DNA of 64,000 nt from Metallyticus violacea (GCA_030762175.1 CM060846.1:236283512-236347511), one strand, 5' to 3'. Counted from the first letter of the stretch, positions 1-11,619 are shown. Numbers and translations are program-made. The notes: generated from the sequence alone by a model not told the origin.

Positions 1-47
1 AATATTTGACATCAGTGTTACAAAAGTTCACTCTATTTTATACACTT
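1..47 (-). repeat. End fragment of a PLE-2-type terminal repeat
   Basis: The first ~46 bases, read on the minus strand, match 24583-24629, the left part of the hairpin nested in the PLE at 22.7-25.1 kb, with only a few differences. The shared core includes AGTGAACTTTTGTAACA followed closely by TCAAATATT. A member of that family probably ends at or beyond the window edge. Similarity was judged by eye. Confidence 0.5.
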
Positions 48-690
48 ATCAATAGGTTAAAATGTAGCATTATGCAGATTTCTTCTGTTAGGCAATCTTT
101 TCCTTTAGATCTCAGCCGCTCTCACAATGTAACCTGTTTCTTCCCCATAAATTATTTGCATATTGGCAAGTTAGAAAAACTGTAATCATTCTCCATTTCT
201 TCAATTTGTAATTTATTTATTAAATTATTTGGTCATCTTTTTAGGTTATAATATAAACAACTGTTACATGATACAATTTACAGATATTCTGCAATATTAG
301 GAAAAAGTAGAATTGCAGCTTTTGTTTCTAATAAATTCCAATTAGACACTACAGTAGTTAAGTGCAATCATGTATTTAGACTGAAACTTGTAGATTATTT
401 TATTGCCAAAATGTAGTACATTGATTATTAAAAACCAGGTTTTTTCAATTATTAAGAAAACCTGCAGTCATTATAATTATAATTTCAATGTCATTAAGCT
501 TCAGTATGAATTTCTGAATACTCAGTCACAATTACTACAATGGCACATAACTTTAAAATTTTATGTTTGTGACATAATATTCCCTAATGTTCCCTATCTA
601 TAATTACTTGTCTAAAGATACCTTGATACCCGTGAAAACTTTTTGGTGTTGCTCATTAACATTCTATAGTTAAACTTAAAATATGAATAG
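48..690. other. Unassigned AT-rich DNA
   Basis: No coding similarity, RNA gene or repeat structure seen. A 66-codon open stretch at 403-603 has no recognisable domain and looks like chance. Confidence 0.5.
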
Positions 691-774
691 CAAAGAAGCA
701 AAATTAATTGATATCATTGTATGATTCAGTTGAATTACACACTCTTAAAGCTTCACTTACTTTTCATAAATGTA

Positions 775-817
775 TGGAACCGGTTTCGAGAACATTTAGT
801 TCCCATCTTCAGCCAGG
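775..817 (-). ncRNA. Hammerhead ribozyme motif, PLE-1 left end
   Basis: On the minus strand: UGG, CUGAAGA, a 6-bp stem II (GGGAAC with GUUCUC, one G-U pair) closed by UAAAU, then GAA, the palindrome ACCGGU, U and CCA. UGG pairs with CCA as a minimal stem I. ACCGGU is a stem III with no loop, which in PLE hammerheads suggests cleavage as a dimer. All core positions (CUGANGA, GAA, A15.1-U16.1, H17) are present. A single U sits between the core A and stem II. Predicted by eye from the known type I hammerhead consensus. Confidence 0.75.
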
Positions 818-975
818 CTAAGGTTCAACTGTCGGACCATTCATTGAGTTGTGGGAATGTATATTCTGCTCTGGTGGCGGTGTGATAAACTTTTAGTTTA
901 TGTTTTCATCCCCGACGATGTCGAAGTTCATTATGCTGTCTTTGTATTTGTAGATGTAGATTTTCTCCCAGGTTG

Positions 976-1410
976 CTAATTCCATAGGTCCTTGTACTGA
1001 TTTAATAATTTTGCTTTATTTATTATGTCGTGATTTTGTGTCCAAAAATGATATGCTACTGCTGATTTCTCTATTTGCCTGTACTTTATGTTCCTGAAAT
1101 GTTCCTTTAACCGTGTGCCTATGTTTCTCTTTGTTTTTCCAATGTAGATTTTTTCACATTCTGCACAGTTTATTTTGTAAATACCTGATTTTTCTTCTTG
1201 TGGAATACTGTCATTAGCATTATCTATCAGTAAATTTTTAACATTAAATCTATTAATCGGTGCCAACCTGATATTAAAATCTTTAAGAATATTCTGAAAT
1301 TTTTTTGTGGCCCATGGATGATATGTGAATTTTTTAAAAATTAGTTTATCTTTTCTTGCTGAAAGTGTTATGGTTTCTTTGATATGTTTTTGTCTCTTGA
1401 ATTTCTGCAC
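976..1410 (-). pseudogene. PLE-1 GIY-YIG endonuclease domain
   Basis: C-terminal part of the PLE-1 polyprotein, open for 144 codons. The GIY-YIG core is clear: GIYKINCAECEKIYIGKTKR followed by the helix with the catalytic Arg (GTRLKEHFRN), then SAVAYHFWTQNHDI. The Cys pair in NCAEC is usual for PLE endonucleases, which nick target DNA to prime reverse transcription. A basic linker (KRQKHIKET and HPWATKKFQNIL) joins it to the RT upstream. The methionine start is only the first ATG after the frame break, not a real initiation site. The end of this domain is mirrored at 2861-3208 on the plus strand. Confidence 0.85.
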
Positions 1411-1421
1411 CTTTTTATGTA

Positions 1422-2560
1422 CTAGTTCTTTTTTAAACCAATTTTAACTGCTGTTTCTTCTATTTGTTTGTATTCTTTAAAATATTCTTCTCTGCTAATT
1501 TGTAGGTTAACTAGCCGGTGTGTTAAACTGTTAATTACTGCATGTTTGTGTGCTGTGGGGTTAAAACTGTCAGCTTTGATGTGATTATCTGCATGTGTAT
1601 TCTTTCTGTATATTCCAAATTTAAGTTTTTCTTGGAATTTCATTATTTTAATATCCAAGACTGGCAGCATGTTATCTGTTTCTATTTTGCATGTAAATGA
1701 TATGTTTTTATCTTGAATATTTAGAAGTTTTAAGGCATCGTCAATGAGTTTTTTGTTAACTATGGCAAATATATCATCTACATATCTGTACCATACCTTA
1801 AATATGTATGGAAAAGCTGTGTTGATGTGTGTTTCAAATCTACTCATGAAGAGGTTAGCTAGAAATGGAGATAAGGGGCTGCCCATTGTAAGTCCTGCTT
1901 GTTGTTTATAACATTTTCCTTTAAAAGTAAAAAAGGCTTGGTTTATGCAAATTTCTGTCAGTTTGATGTATTCTTTTAAGTGTGTACCATTAATTCCACT
2001 TGTTTTTAGCCAATCGTGTAGATAAATCAGGAGTTTTTCTTTTGGTATGCTCGGAAACAGAGATTCTACATCGAAAGATATGAGTGTCAGAGGGGTGCAA
2101 TTTTATGTCTTTAATTTTTTCTATTAGCTGATATGAATTATTTATGCTCCTGGTTTGAAATTTTGGTAATGTCTTGAATCTCTTAGCTAATCATTTTGCT
2201 AAATAGTAAGATGGAGTATTGATGTTGTTAATGATGGGGCGCATACCATTTCCAGTCTTGTGAATTTTAGGTAAACCATATACCTTAGCTATTTTAGGGT
2301 TGCTCTGCTTTATTTTGAATGTTGCTTCTTTTGGAATAACTGTACATGTTTCCAGAACCTTATTGATGGAATTAACACACCTTGTCAATGGGTCTGACGG
2401 GATCTGAACATATTCCTTTTTATTTAATAAATTCTGCATTCTATTATTATAATCTTCTTTATCCAATATTACTACTCTGTTTCCTTTGTCTGCTTTAGTA
2501 TAAACAACATCTTTTTTTATTTAAGGATTTTATTGTATTCTTATAAGTGTTGTGTACTGC
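1422..2560 (-). pseudogene. PLE-1 reverse transcriptase (broken)
   Basis: Family function: RT for target-primed insertion of the PLE RNA. Visible blocks, 5' to 3' on the minus strand: VVYTKADKGN near 2510-2480; YGLPKIHKTGNGMRPII near 2285-2230; SFDVESLFPSIP, holding the first catalytic Asp, near 2080-2040; GLTMGSPLSPFLANLF near 1895-1850; and the catalytic box RYVDDIFAIV near 1785-1760. The open pieces 2191-2466 and 1422-1886 are separated by at least one frameshift near 2105. A stop and frame change between 1422 and 1410 separates the RT from the endonuclease part. The palm residues are present but the gene cannot give one protein. Assignment to Penelope-like rather than LINE RT rests on the KIHK and YVDD context and on the following GIY-YIG domain. 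Confidence 0.85.
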
Positions 2561-2860
2561 TGTATTCTTTTTAACAATGCCTTTAAAAACTTTTTCTGAT
2601 TTAATTCTATTTCTTTTTCTTTGTTCTTCAATCCTTCAATGGCCACTTCCAAATCTACCAAATAATTCTCTATTTTAGTGGAGTATTGTACACAAGTTTT
2701 TAAGCCTTTATTTATAAATGCTAATTCTTCTTTTTTGAAATTTTCATTAGATAGCTTTTCTACATAATTCTGTTTAGGGTTTGGAGTTTTCTATGGTTTA
2801 TGATAAAGCTTACTAAATTTTCTTTTTTGATTGCTGACTTTTTTGTTTACTCGAAATTGT

Positions 2861-3403
2861 AATGTTAAAAATTTACTGATAGATAATGCTCATGACAGTA
2901 TTCCACAAGAAGAAAAATCAGGTATTTATAAAATAAACTGTACAGAATGTGAAAAAATCTACATTGGAAAAGCAAAGAGAAACATAGGCACACGGTTAAA
3001 GGAACATTTCAGGAACATAAAGTACATGCAAATAGAGAAATCAGCAGTAGCATATCATTTTTGGACACAAAATCACGACATAATAAATAAAGCAAAATTA
3101 TTAAAATCAGTACAAGGACCTACGGAATTAGCAACCTGGGAGAAAATCTACATCTACAAATACAAAGACAGCATAATGAACTTCAACATCGTCGGGATGA
3201 AAACATAAACTACAAGTTTATCACACTGCCACCAGAGCAGAATATACATTCCCACAGCTCAACGAATGATCTGACAGTTGAACTTTAGCCTGGCTGAAGA
3301 TGGGAACTAAATGTTCTCGAAACCGGTTCCATATATTTACGAAAAGTAAGTGAAGCTTTTAGAGTGTGTAGTTCAACTGAATCATACAATGATATCAATT
3401 AAT
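2861..3403 (+). repeat. Inverted copy of the PLE-1 3' end
   Basis: The reverse complement of 703-1250 with scattered substitutions. It contains the end of the GIY-YIG domain in frame (open from 2831 to 3208; IYIGKAKRNIGTRLKEHF), then the non-coding terminal repeat with a hammerhead. It lacks an RT. Substitutions relative to the other arm, such as K to A in IGKxKR, show the arms have diverged since they formed. Confidence 0.85.
3291..3331 (+). ncRNA. Hammerhead ribozyme motif, PLE-1 right end
   Basis: Same motif as at 775-817 but on the plus strand. CUGAAGA is at 3294-3300, stem II at 3302-3318, GAA at 3319-3321 and ACCGGU at 3322-3327. The predicted cleavage is after U3328, and CCA at 3329-3331 pairs with UGG at 3291-3293. 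The core is intact while surrounding sequence has drifted. Confidence 0.75.
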
Positions 3404-3894
3404 ATGATTGGCTTCACTGTGCAAGTTCCAATTAACATTTAAGTTAAAAAGAAGCAAAAATTAACAAAGCACTAAAATAATCACAAATATTAGCACAATA
3501 TTTTAAATGCTATATTTCTTATTCTATAAGAACAGGTAAGCATTAAACAATTAAAACATTTGACATAAACTATGTATAAGATGATAACATAAAATCTACT
3601 ATGGCAGAGATTAATGTGAGATTGAATTGCATTTTCTATTAAAACTACAATTAATCCATTTTATGTAGGTATTTTTTTAATGTATCATTTCAGGTGTACT
3701 TAAAATTTATCTTCTAATAATGCTATGGTCACATTGTAAAATGTAGTAAATGTTCACGATTACTGGTTAGTGTAAATATTTGCTTTGTTACTTGGTAAAT
3801 ATAGGAACAGCAAAATAAAATTGTATATTTTCTCACTTTTGATATAAATTGTTCACACTTTCTGGCCGTGTGTCAAGGGTTGGTACATCTAATT
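3404..3894. other. Unassigned AT-rich DNA
   Basis: Flank between PLE-1 and the first SINE. Apart from the possible target-duplication copy near 3449-3463, nothing is recognised. Confidence 0.5.
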
Positions 3895-4158
3895 GACTGC
3901 CACAGATGGCCGAGGTCAACTCGTGAGCTGGAGGTCTGAAGTTCGAATCCCACAAGGACCATCCTCCCCTATTAAGGTTTTTTCAGGTTTTCCTAGTCCT
4001 CATAAATGGCAAATACAGGGGTAGTACCCTAAACTTAGGCATGGAATGATTCCTTTCTTTAAAAAAATCTTTTCCCAATTTACTATTTCATTTCATGTGT
4101 CATTAGTGTCCACTGTATGCAGTGCTTCAGTAGTATAAATGTTAAACACTAATTTAAA
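3895..4158 (+). mobile_element. tRNA-derived SINE, copy a
   Basis: Starts with a tRNA-like head: A-box-like TGGCCGAGGTC and B box GTTCGAATCCCAC about 40 bp on. A body shared with copies at 28.8 and 47.8 kb follows (TTTTTTCAGGTTTTCC, ...CTTAGGC.TGGAA, TTTCATTTCATGTGTCA), with the tail AGTAGTATAAATGTTAAACACT. The head resembles a tRNA with a long variable arm (Leu/Ser class). Transcription by RNA polymerase III is known for such elements. Confidence 0.8.
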
Positions 4159-4639
4159 AAAATCAAATTGAATAAGTTTTCTCTCCAGATGTTTATAGTT
4201 GCATTGTGAGCTGTCTCAAAATATTCAATAAGACTACCATTAAAGCACTAAAAGAGGAGATCCTCACAGACAAACCAAATCCCCCAATAATCCTTTTGTT
4301 CTGAAACTTTATACACTTAAATTCATAAACAAGTCAACAGCATGAAATTAACACTAAATAACATCAATTTCTTACATAGCAATTAGCAAAATGGTATAAT
4401 TGTAAATTTCATTCTTTTCAAATGTTTCAAAATTGAAGTGTTTTGATCTGGTGGGAAAACTGAACAAATTCACATTTTGAACAAAAGATATAATGATATC
4501 CTTTGATGCTATTCCCAGCATTCCTACAGAAAACTTACAAACATATTAATAAAAATGGGTAAAGTCTATACAGTTATAAATAGAAGAAACAGAAGATTTA
4601 ATAAATCGCACATGCATGCAACAAACTATTTTTGTTATA
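4159..4639. other. Unassigned AT-rich DNA
   Basis: No recognisable coding or repeat signal; may be the decayed 5' part of the neighbouring PLE relic. Confidence 0.4.
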
Positions 4640-5720
4640 TTTTCATATTCAACCACAAAAAAATTTATTAAGTACCAGAAATGGCTAAGGTAAACACCTT
4701 TTCTCCACTTCTGGCATACTTATTCATAAGTATTTTAGAACATATATCATAAATGCCTTTCTGTTAAATGTGTACAGATATATTAATAATATATTTGCCA
4801 TAATAATCATATAACTTCTCAATTTTCAAGAGAACACTAAAATTCCCTTAGACACCAAATAAAGTTTAAATTCCATTTTTAGACTTAGAGAGATAATTGG
4901 AAATCCAGACAAACACAGTTTTGGTATTTACAGAAAATGCCCAAACACATGGAAAACTATATAAAAAATACAATAGCTGTACAACCCAATTTCACACATT
5001 TATGTCATTTTCAATAGCTGGATATACAGACTAGATACTGTCCCATTCACAAAAACAGAATACATAAAATTATTATATATGCATGTGTATACCAACCCAA
5101 TTCAGGAAAGCAGAATAGGAAAAAGTACTATACATACTATATAATTAGCGTCTATGTAATATGTGTAATAAATACAGTACAACAATAAAGTAGATACAGT
5201 ACTAACCCAAAAGTAAAAAGTTTGCCACAAGATTAAAATTCATTAAAGACATTTCTGTAATTAAAATATCAGAGAGTTGCAAATACAGCAGATTTAGATA
5301 TGATTCAGAATATCTCATTAATTCTGAAAAACCTTCAAAGGACATAACATATAATTAGCAACACAAAATATATACAGCATCAATTTATTAGGTTTTTTGC
5401 TAAAGGACAGCATACCACCAGAGAAAATAATCAGACATACTCAATAGAATGCTTAGACTGAAATTTAAAATATAATGGAAAAACTATGAGAAAATTGGAA
5501 ACCAGGAAAAAAGAACATTTTAAAATGTCTGGTTAAAACAATTGCAAGAATCAGCAATAGTGGTATATTTATGGAAATGAAAAATGAAATGAAGCAAGGA
5601 GCCATTTTATTAAAATATGCATACTCTGATAAAAATATCTATATGGTAAAAAATTTGTTAAAAAAACAGATCTTTTAATAATTTTGACATTCCATCTCTG
5701 TATGAATTTAGTAAATTTCT
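4640..5720 (+). pseudogene. PLE-4: degenerate Penelope-like RT/GIY-YIG relic
   Basis: A heavily decayed plus-strand PLE. Visible in order: FSPLLAYLF near 4697-4725, corresponding to the SPLSPxLAxxF box; RYINNIFAI near 4779-4805, where the catalytic YVDD has become YINN; FGIYRKCPNT near 4921-4950; and a GIY-YIG remnant, YNGKTMRKLETRKKEHF near 5473-5523, followed by ESAIVVYLW. Stops and frameshifts are frequent. Loss of the catalytic aspartates and low identity to PLE-1 suggest an older copy or a different lineage. The 5' and 3' limits are approximate. Confidence 0.65.
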
Positions 5721-6785
5721 ACTATAGCCAATAGATATTGGCAGAGAAACAGTTCAGATCTAGTCATGATCACATCAGACAGCCTTAAACTTACCAAGCA
5801 GTCAGTCAAGGATACGAATGAAGGTATCCAAAAATGTGTCATTTAAATTATTATGAAATTTGCATCAATATTCAATAATTGAAATTTGAGTCAATACTCA
5901 AACATATTCAATTTTGTAGATATCATTATTTAACTGTCAATAGCTTCTAAACACATACTTAAGATGTATATATTTTCATGCATGAATAAGTATAATTAAT
6001 GAGAACAAATTTTCAGAAAAGCAGTTTTCATCACACTTTATATAATTAAATTAGATTATACATTCTTTTAAGAAAGTTTGACTCTTTTTCAGTGCCATTT
6101 GTTAAGGAACTTCTGTGAGAAATATTAAAAACATACTACTTCTCCAAGCATTGCTTCATTGTTATCACCACATTTACTATCTTCAAGAATAAAAACAGTT
6201 TTGCTTCTGAAAATATTTCAAAATGCTTCATTAACTCATTTACATACTCATTTCTCTCTGCCTATATTGCAGAAATCTTTCCATTCTGGTGCTCTTACCA
6301 TTTTAGCCAGCAACATAAATTTAGGAATGTAGCTAGAAATTTTGGATGGAGGGCTAGTTATTCAAATATAATTAGACAAATGTGCCTTTAATTTACATGC
6401 AACAAACCTATCTTCTTTATGCATATTATTATATACAATTCCTGTATTAAATATTTTCCCATTGTTTCAATTTTCCTGGTATTTACATCACATAAAGTCA
6501 ATCAAGGAAAATAATAGAAATAAAATGGCATTGCAATTTGCAGTGTTATATATTCTTCTTTTAGATTTTTGGATTTATTTATATAGAACATACAAAACAT
6601 TTCAGAAATTTCACTACATAAATACTATATTTGAAATATATAAAGTTCAAAGTATCTGTAGTCATTGACAAAAAATTAAATTTTACAATTATTATAAGAC
6701 AGAAAGGGATTAAGTCTTCTAAATTATATACTTAGATAATATAATAACAATATTACATTTATTAAACATTATTTTGAATGTATCT
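5721..6785. other. Unassigned AT-rich DNA
   Basis: No domain, RNA gene or repeat recognised on either strand. The 68-codon open stretch at 6462-6668 is compositionally ordinary for AT-rich DNA. Confidence 0.5.
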
Positions 6786-6898
6786 GAAGAAGAAGAAGAA
6801 GAAGAAGAAGAAGAAGAAGAAGAAGAAGAAGAAGAAGAAGAAGAAGAAGGGAGGGGGAGGGGAGGAGGAGGAGGAGGAGGAGGAGGAGGAGGAGGAGG
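6786..6898 (+). repeat. Compound (GAA)n-(GGA)n microsatellite
   Basis: About 20 GAA units run into a short G-rich interruption and then a (GGA)n tract. It is a ~110-bp pure homopurine strand, a composition able to form triplex (H-DNA). Confidence 0.95.
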
Positions 6899-7740
6899 TC
6901 GAAACGGATTACAATTATTTGTTTCTTATTTAAATGTTATGGTGCAAGGATAATTGACATATCAGTACTTTATGAATGCAAATCCAATGGACTAGATGTA
7001 AAATGAATTGAAATAAGGGGGAAGAGGGGCAGCAGAAAAAGATGATGAAGGATTTTCCTTTGCAACCAAATTGCACCATTGAAGACTTTCTGTGAGTGTA
7101 TAATGCATGTTTACTGCAGAGGAGAGTGATGTGGAGAAGTTTCACGCAGAATAAATAGCAACAATTATACAACAGTAGCAAACAGTGACAACTATGAAAA
7201 TGAGTGTAATGAAGTGGTACCTACCAATATAAAGGCATTGGGCCAGTGAAAATTTTATGCAAATACACGTTTTGTAATTAAATATTAAAATGTAATGTTC
7301 TTTAGAAACAAAATGACACTGACACTAATGAAAAGAAATAGTATTTCTATGCATACAAGTGGGTGGATATAAAATGTAAAATCTTAACACATGGGTACCT
7401 TTGTAGTACAATTACATTATGTTGATTGATGTAATATCTTTAACTAATTAGTAATAACAATTCTTGAGCACTTATCATACTTTTGTTAAGTAAAACAGTT
7501 GTTTATTACTTTTAAATATAAATATAAAACTCTAAAACACACTTTTAAAGGCAGAGGAATTTAGTCAAAATAATTACAGAATGAACCTACAAAGTTTGAT
7601 ATTTTGTCCTGATGTGTTAGCCTTTCATATTCTACATGAATATATGTTGGACACGGATTGCACAGTCTAGTGTCAGCAATGTGATTTACTTTGCAGAGGT
7701 GAGAGCACCCAATTCCTGCTGAGTTTTTTCTGACACCCAC
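6899..7740. other. Unassigned DNA
   Basis: No coding similarity recognised. Two short open stretches on the minus strand (6930-7181, 7561-7800) have no visible domain. Confidence 0.4.
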
Positions 7741-7926
7741 CTGTACTTGTTGTATCTTCTTTGGTCTTCTGCGGTTTCTTTTTGAGCGTTCTTCTTGCAC
7801 AGAAACACCTCAGTATTTTCTTCAGGTTTGAAATTGAATGAAGAGTCTTTGTTTCTTGAAGTAAGGCCATTCTTCACTGTTTCTGTTTGATGTACATCTT
7901 TATATGTGACATCACTTGGAAACAAT
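7741..7926 (-). CDS. Possible internal exon of a host gene
   Basis: On the minus strand a pyrimidine-rich acceptor (CTCTTCTTTCCAG) ends at 7927. A 186-nt open segment follows (62 codons, same phase at both ends), ended by a donor GTGGGT just after ...AAGTACAG. The product is charged and polar (KNGLTSRNKDSSFNF, EENTEVFLCKKN), without a recognisable domain or transposon similarity. I cannot name a gene. A chance pair of splice-like sites in a 133-codon open stretch is a real alternative. Confidence 0.25.
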
Positions 7927-8199
7927 CTGGAAAGAAGAGGATCAAGTATGTATATAAGTGTGAAAAATAATTTAACACTGTTAACAAAGTAACTAGCATA
8001 ACAATAACTAGATAAACAAAAAGGAATAAAACACCAAGCAAAAGTCACTGATTTGTAATCACTATATTTCGAGCTGTTTTTGTTCATCTATGGCAAGAAG
8101 ACAAGTGATGGTTGTAAAAATAAATATTGAATATCAAAGGTAGCGTTATACACGGAAACAGATAAAACAAGCAACAATAGTATGTGAGTGGCAGGAAAA

Positions 8200-9800
8200 A
8201 AAATAATGTGTAATATTTACGCCCGGTGGTATATGCACTTTGTGCAAAAATATAGTTTCCATTTCTCTATCTGTGAGTAAACTTTCAGAGCTATGAGTAG
8301 ATAAGACATCAATAAGCATTAAATTAAAGCACTGTCATAATTATTACAATGAAAGAGGGCATTTTTGGGCAATCGGCAAGGGAGACTTGGTTTTTACACA
8401 TCTATGATTGTTTATATGGAGCAAAACAACAGTAGAAGTTAAACCAAAATAAAATGCTTGGCAAAGCTTACAAGATAACATATATACGATATTCTTAGAA
8501 GTACGGGTAGCAAATGAGCAAATGATGAGCAAATGTTAAGTTCTCTGGATAAATTAAGGCTGTAGAATGAATGACATGGAATAATTAACATACAGGTTTA
8601 ACATTTAGGGCACTGGCAAGGATATAAGCCTGCAACGGGATGAGGTAAATTCAGAGATAGGTTGTGGCAGAATATACTTTTAAGGTTCGGAAGACAATGG
8701 TCACAGATTACAAGAGAAAAAGGAATAGTTCTTTTGGTATGCAAGGAATGCGAGCTATCAAAATGAAGATATTGCTGTAATTTGGTAGGCAGCACTGGGA
8801 GAGACAGAAGTGAACTTAATTGAAAATTCGGAGTTAAGATTAGTAAGGAATTGATCGAGAGATTCTGAACCATGATTCCAAAGCAGGAATGTATCATCAA
8901 TATATCTCAGCCATAATAACTGCAGCATAGGTTCCGACTTAATTCCTCCTCTAGGTGAGCCATAAAATGATTGGCATAAGACGGTGCCATTCTGGTGCCC
9001 ATCTCAGTGCCTTTAATTTGTAGATAAAATTTATTATAAAAACTAAACATTTCGAGTGAGAACCAGATAAACAGGGTGACAAATGAAACCTGTGGATGGG
9101 CTATGAAGAGGTGCTCAAGAGTCAAGAAATGCCTAACAGCAGCTAATCCTTCATGATGGGGAATGTCAGTATAAAGTCACATCTATAGTGGCCAGAGGTA
9201 TATTAAAAATGCCAAACTCAAACAATGGAAGGAATTCATGATATAGAACGACCTAGGCATAACAAATGGCCATACTAGGGCAGAAATACATTCAGCTGGG
9301 AATCAAAGCTGGTTTCTATCTGGCAACCTGCACAGTTCTTTTTATGAATTTTAGGGAGAAAATAAATTGTAGGAGTACGAGGGGCATTAGCAGTAAGTAG
9401 AGTGATATTTTGGGGACAAAGTCCTTCAGCAGTACCAGAAGAAGCAATAAAAGAAACTATCTCTGGTTTAAATTTGACTGTAGGGTTGGAAGGAATAGCT
9501 CAATGTCATAATAAGTGACATTTTCAAGCTGTCGGTAAACTTCAAGTTTCTAAGAAGAAAAGTCCTGTAATCCTTCTGAGGACCATTTAACAGCTGGAAG
9601 AATAATAACATCAGGATTATTAGATAACCTTTTAAGTGCTGATTTTTTACAAAAAGTTATCCTTTGGGGTGATCTTATCTAGAAATTTAGAATCACTAAT
9701 TGAAGTTAAAAATAGATTAATAAACATTTCTAAACAATGGCCATAAGTTAAAGAAGGAGGTGCAAGTTTGGAGGGAGGACGAAGCTTGATAAGGCAAGGA
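8200..9800 (-). pseudogene. PLE-3: Neptune/Poseidon-like Penelope RT and GIY-YIG (broken)
   Basis: Minus-strand PLE of a different lineage from PLE-1 and PLE-2. In order: TIYFLPKIHKKNCAG near 9375-9330; FYLQIKGTEMGTRMAPSYAN near 9035-8975; the catalytic WLRYIDDTFLLWNHGSE near 8920-8870; then a GIY-YIG remnant, NIVYMLSCKLCQAFYFGLTS near 8490-8432, with the C-terminal tail FLHKVHIPPGVNI near 8255-8215. The GTxMGTRMAPSYAN and RYIDDTF style is typical of Neptune/Poseidon-type PLEs, whereas PLE-1 and PLE-2 have MGSPLSP and YVDDIFAI. Several frameshifts and stops are present (for example directly before WLRYIDD). The 5' third (to ~9800) is only weakly recognisable, and I found no terminal repeats or hammerhead. 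Confidence 0.75.
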
Positions 9801-10829
9801 TTAACATCTGAAGTAGGCTGAGAAGATTTAGTTTGCCATTATTAATGCCATCTTAAATTCCGGCACAATTTAACAATTTAAAATTAATTTAATTTAATTT
9901 CCAAAACAAATTTAAGATGATTATGAAATTGCAGCAAATATTGACAATTATTGAGGATCATTTGTAGAAATCGCTGGGAGATTTTCTCTTTCAAATTTCT
10001 TTCAGAAAGCCAAAGTGCTCTGTATATTTAGCTAACTGCTAAATAAGTGATATATATATCTTGCTCTAAAACTAGGGTTTTCATATACCAGGATTGGCAA
10101 AGTTCGCATTTTCATAGAGAACGAAAAATTACAGACCCAAAAGATGAACATTTGCAAATTTTGCAAGATCTGAGATCAACTTCGACTAATTTAAAATTTC
10201 CACCAAAGGAATGCTGCTATTTCTCTGTCACAACATATAAACATTACCTATGATGTTCCTTTAAGTAAAACAGTACAGAATAGCTTTCAACATGTCCGTA
10301 TAGTGGCTAGTCACTATGAAATACAGTCTGTATATTAACTATCTGGAGTTAACTCTGCGTGTTATAAACTCATGACAATGGAATATGCAGTATCTGCCCT
10401 GACACTAAACATGTCTATCTCTTTCTTATTCATGAAAATAATAGCAACATTTTTGTGTGCATGTACTCCAAACAACATTTTAGCTTTAGTATATCCAATT
10501 TTAGTACTGTTCTTATTTCACATATACAACTGCTGAACATCACATTGTTTTCATGACTTTCCAGCACACATAGCATGATAACGCGGCCATATTACTACTT
10601 GCTTGAATGCACTGAGTCTGTATAGATGTAAACACAACAATAGCAATGTCAGCAACATCTGGCAATAATACGTTAGTGAGGCCATAACATAGCCCTCCAA
10701 CAAACATATCTTTCTTTCTGCCTATTCCTTAGTTAATTCATTTGCAGTAGACAGTAGCCAGTCTGACAAGTTAATGTGAAAATGAATAATGCATGATTCT
10801 GTTAATCATGATGTACAGTAAAGCGAGTA
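9801..10829. other. Unassigned DNA
   Basis: No supported feature. A 68-codon open stretch at 10047-10253 has no recognisable domain. Confidence 0.4.
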
Positions 10830-11616
10830 CAGGTGTCCCTAGTTCTAAAAGAGCAGTAGTAAGACATCAGACGTGAAAGTAATTTTTTATGCATACAACG
10901 TTTTAAAAGAACAGTTGGGAAGAAGGGAGACAAAATGTTCATTTATAAAAGTGACAAAGCTTAACAACAGAAGTCTGTGGAGAAAATAAAAATTCTGTGT
11001 CACACATCTGTTTTGAGGTCAAAAGATCTGATTCCTATAGTACTCCGGTGTTTGTGTCACCTCAAAAACATAAAGGACCCCCTAAGAGAGTTACACAATG
11101 AAATTACTTTGACAAGGAGCTTGTACAAAAGATTGTTTGGGTTTTTATGATGAAGGTGAATTTCCAACAGAGACAAAATTACCAAAGTGTTAAAACCAAT
11201 ATCTGATACAAAGGATCTATGTCATCCAACTATAAAATATTGTGCAGTTTAGGCTTCAAATAAAAAGAGAAAAATTATGGACATAAATTTTTTGTGAAGA
11301 GGAGTAATATAGTGAAGTGCAGTTAAGATTCCTATGCACAATGCATCAACTTTTAATTTCTGGTGATACAAGACCAATAGCTTATTTAGATAAAACTTTG
11401 GTTAATATAAACAGACTGAAAATCAATTTGGCAAGACTTCTAATAATGGTTCAGTAAAGGTACCTTTATAGAAGTGCAGATTCTTATCATTTATCATGCT
11501 GGATCAGCGAAAATAGATATTGTACCAGAGAGCTAATAGGTATTTCGTTCTAAATCTATTATGAGGAAATTCTAACTGCAACATTTTTAATGGTTTCTTA
11601 AATTATTAAGAAAATG

Positions 11617-11619
<3 letters not shown>

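Larger units (their letters stand above)
697..3410 (-). mobile_element. PLE-1: Penelope-like retroelement with inverted terminal copies
   Basis: A minus-strand Penelope-like element: reverse transcriptase (RT) followed by a GIY-YIG endonuclease. Its downstream end (703-1250) is repeated in opposite orientation at 2861-3403, giving arms of ~545 bp that include the GIY-YIG coding end, the terminal repeat and a hammerhead ribozyme. Short direct repeats of the form AAGAAGCAAAA(A)TTAA lie near 693-707 and 3449-3463 and may be a target duplication, though ~45 bp of extra sequence precedes the right one. PLEs often carry incomplete, inverted or tandem copies at their ends, so this arrangement fits the family. 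The element is 5'-truncated and has frameshifts. Confidence 0.85.

Noticed and set aside
3895..3970. Functional tRNA gene
   Set aside because: A and B boxes are present but there is no acceptor-stem pairing or cloverleaf, and the same head recurs attached to the same body at 28.8 and 47.8 kb: it is a SINE.
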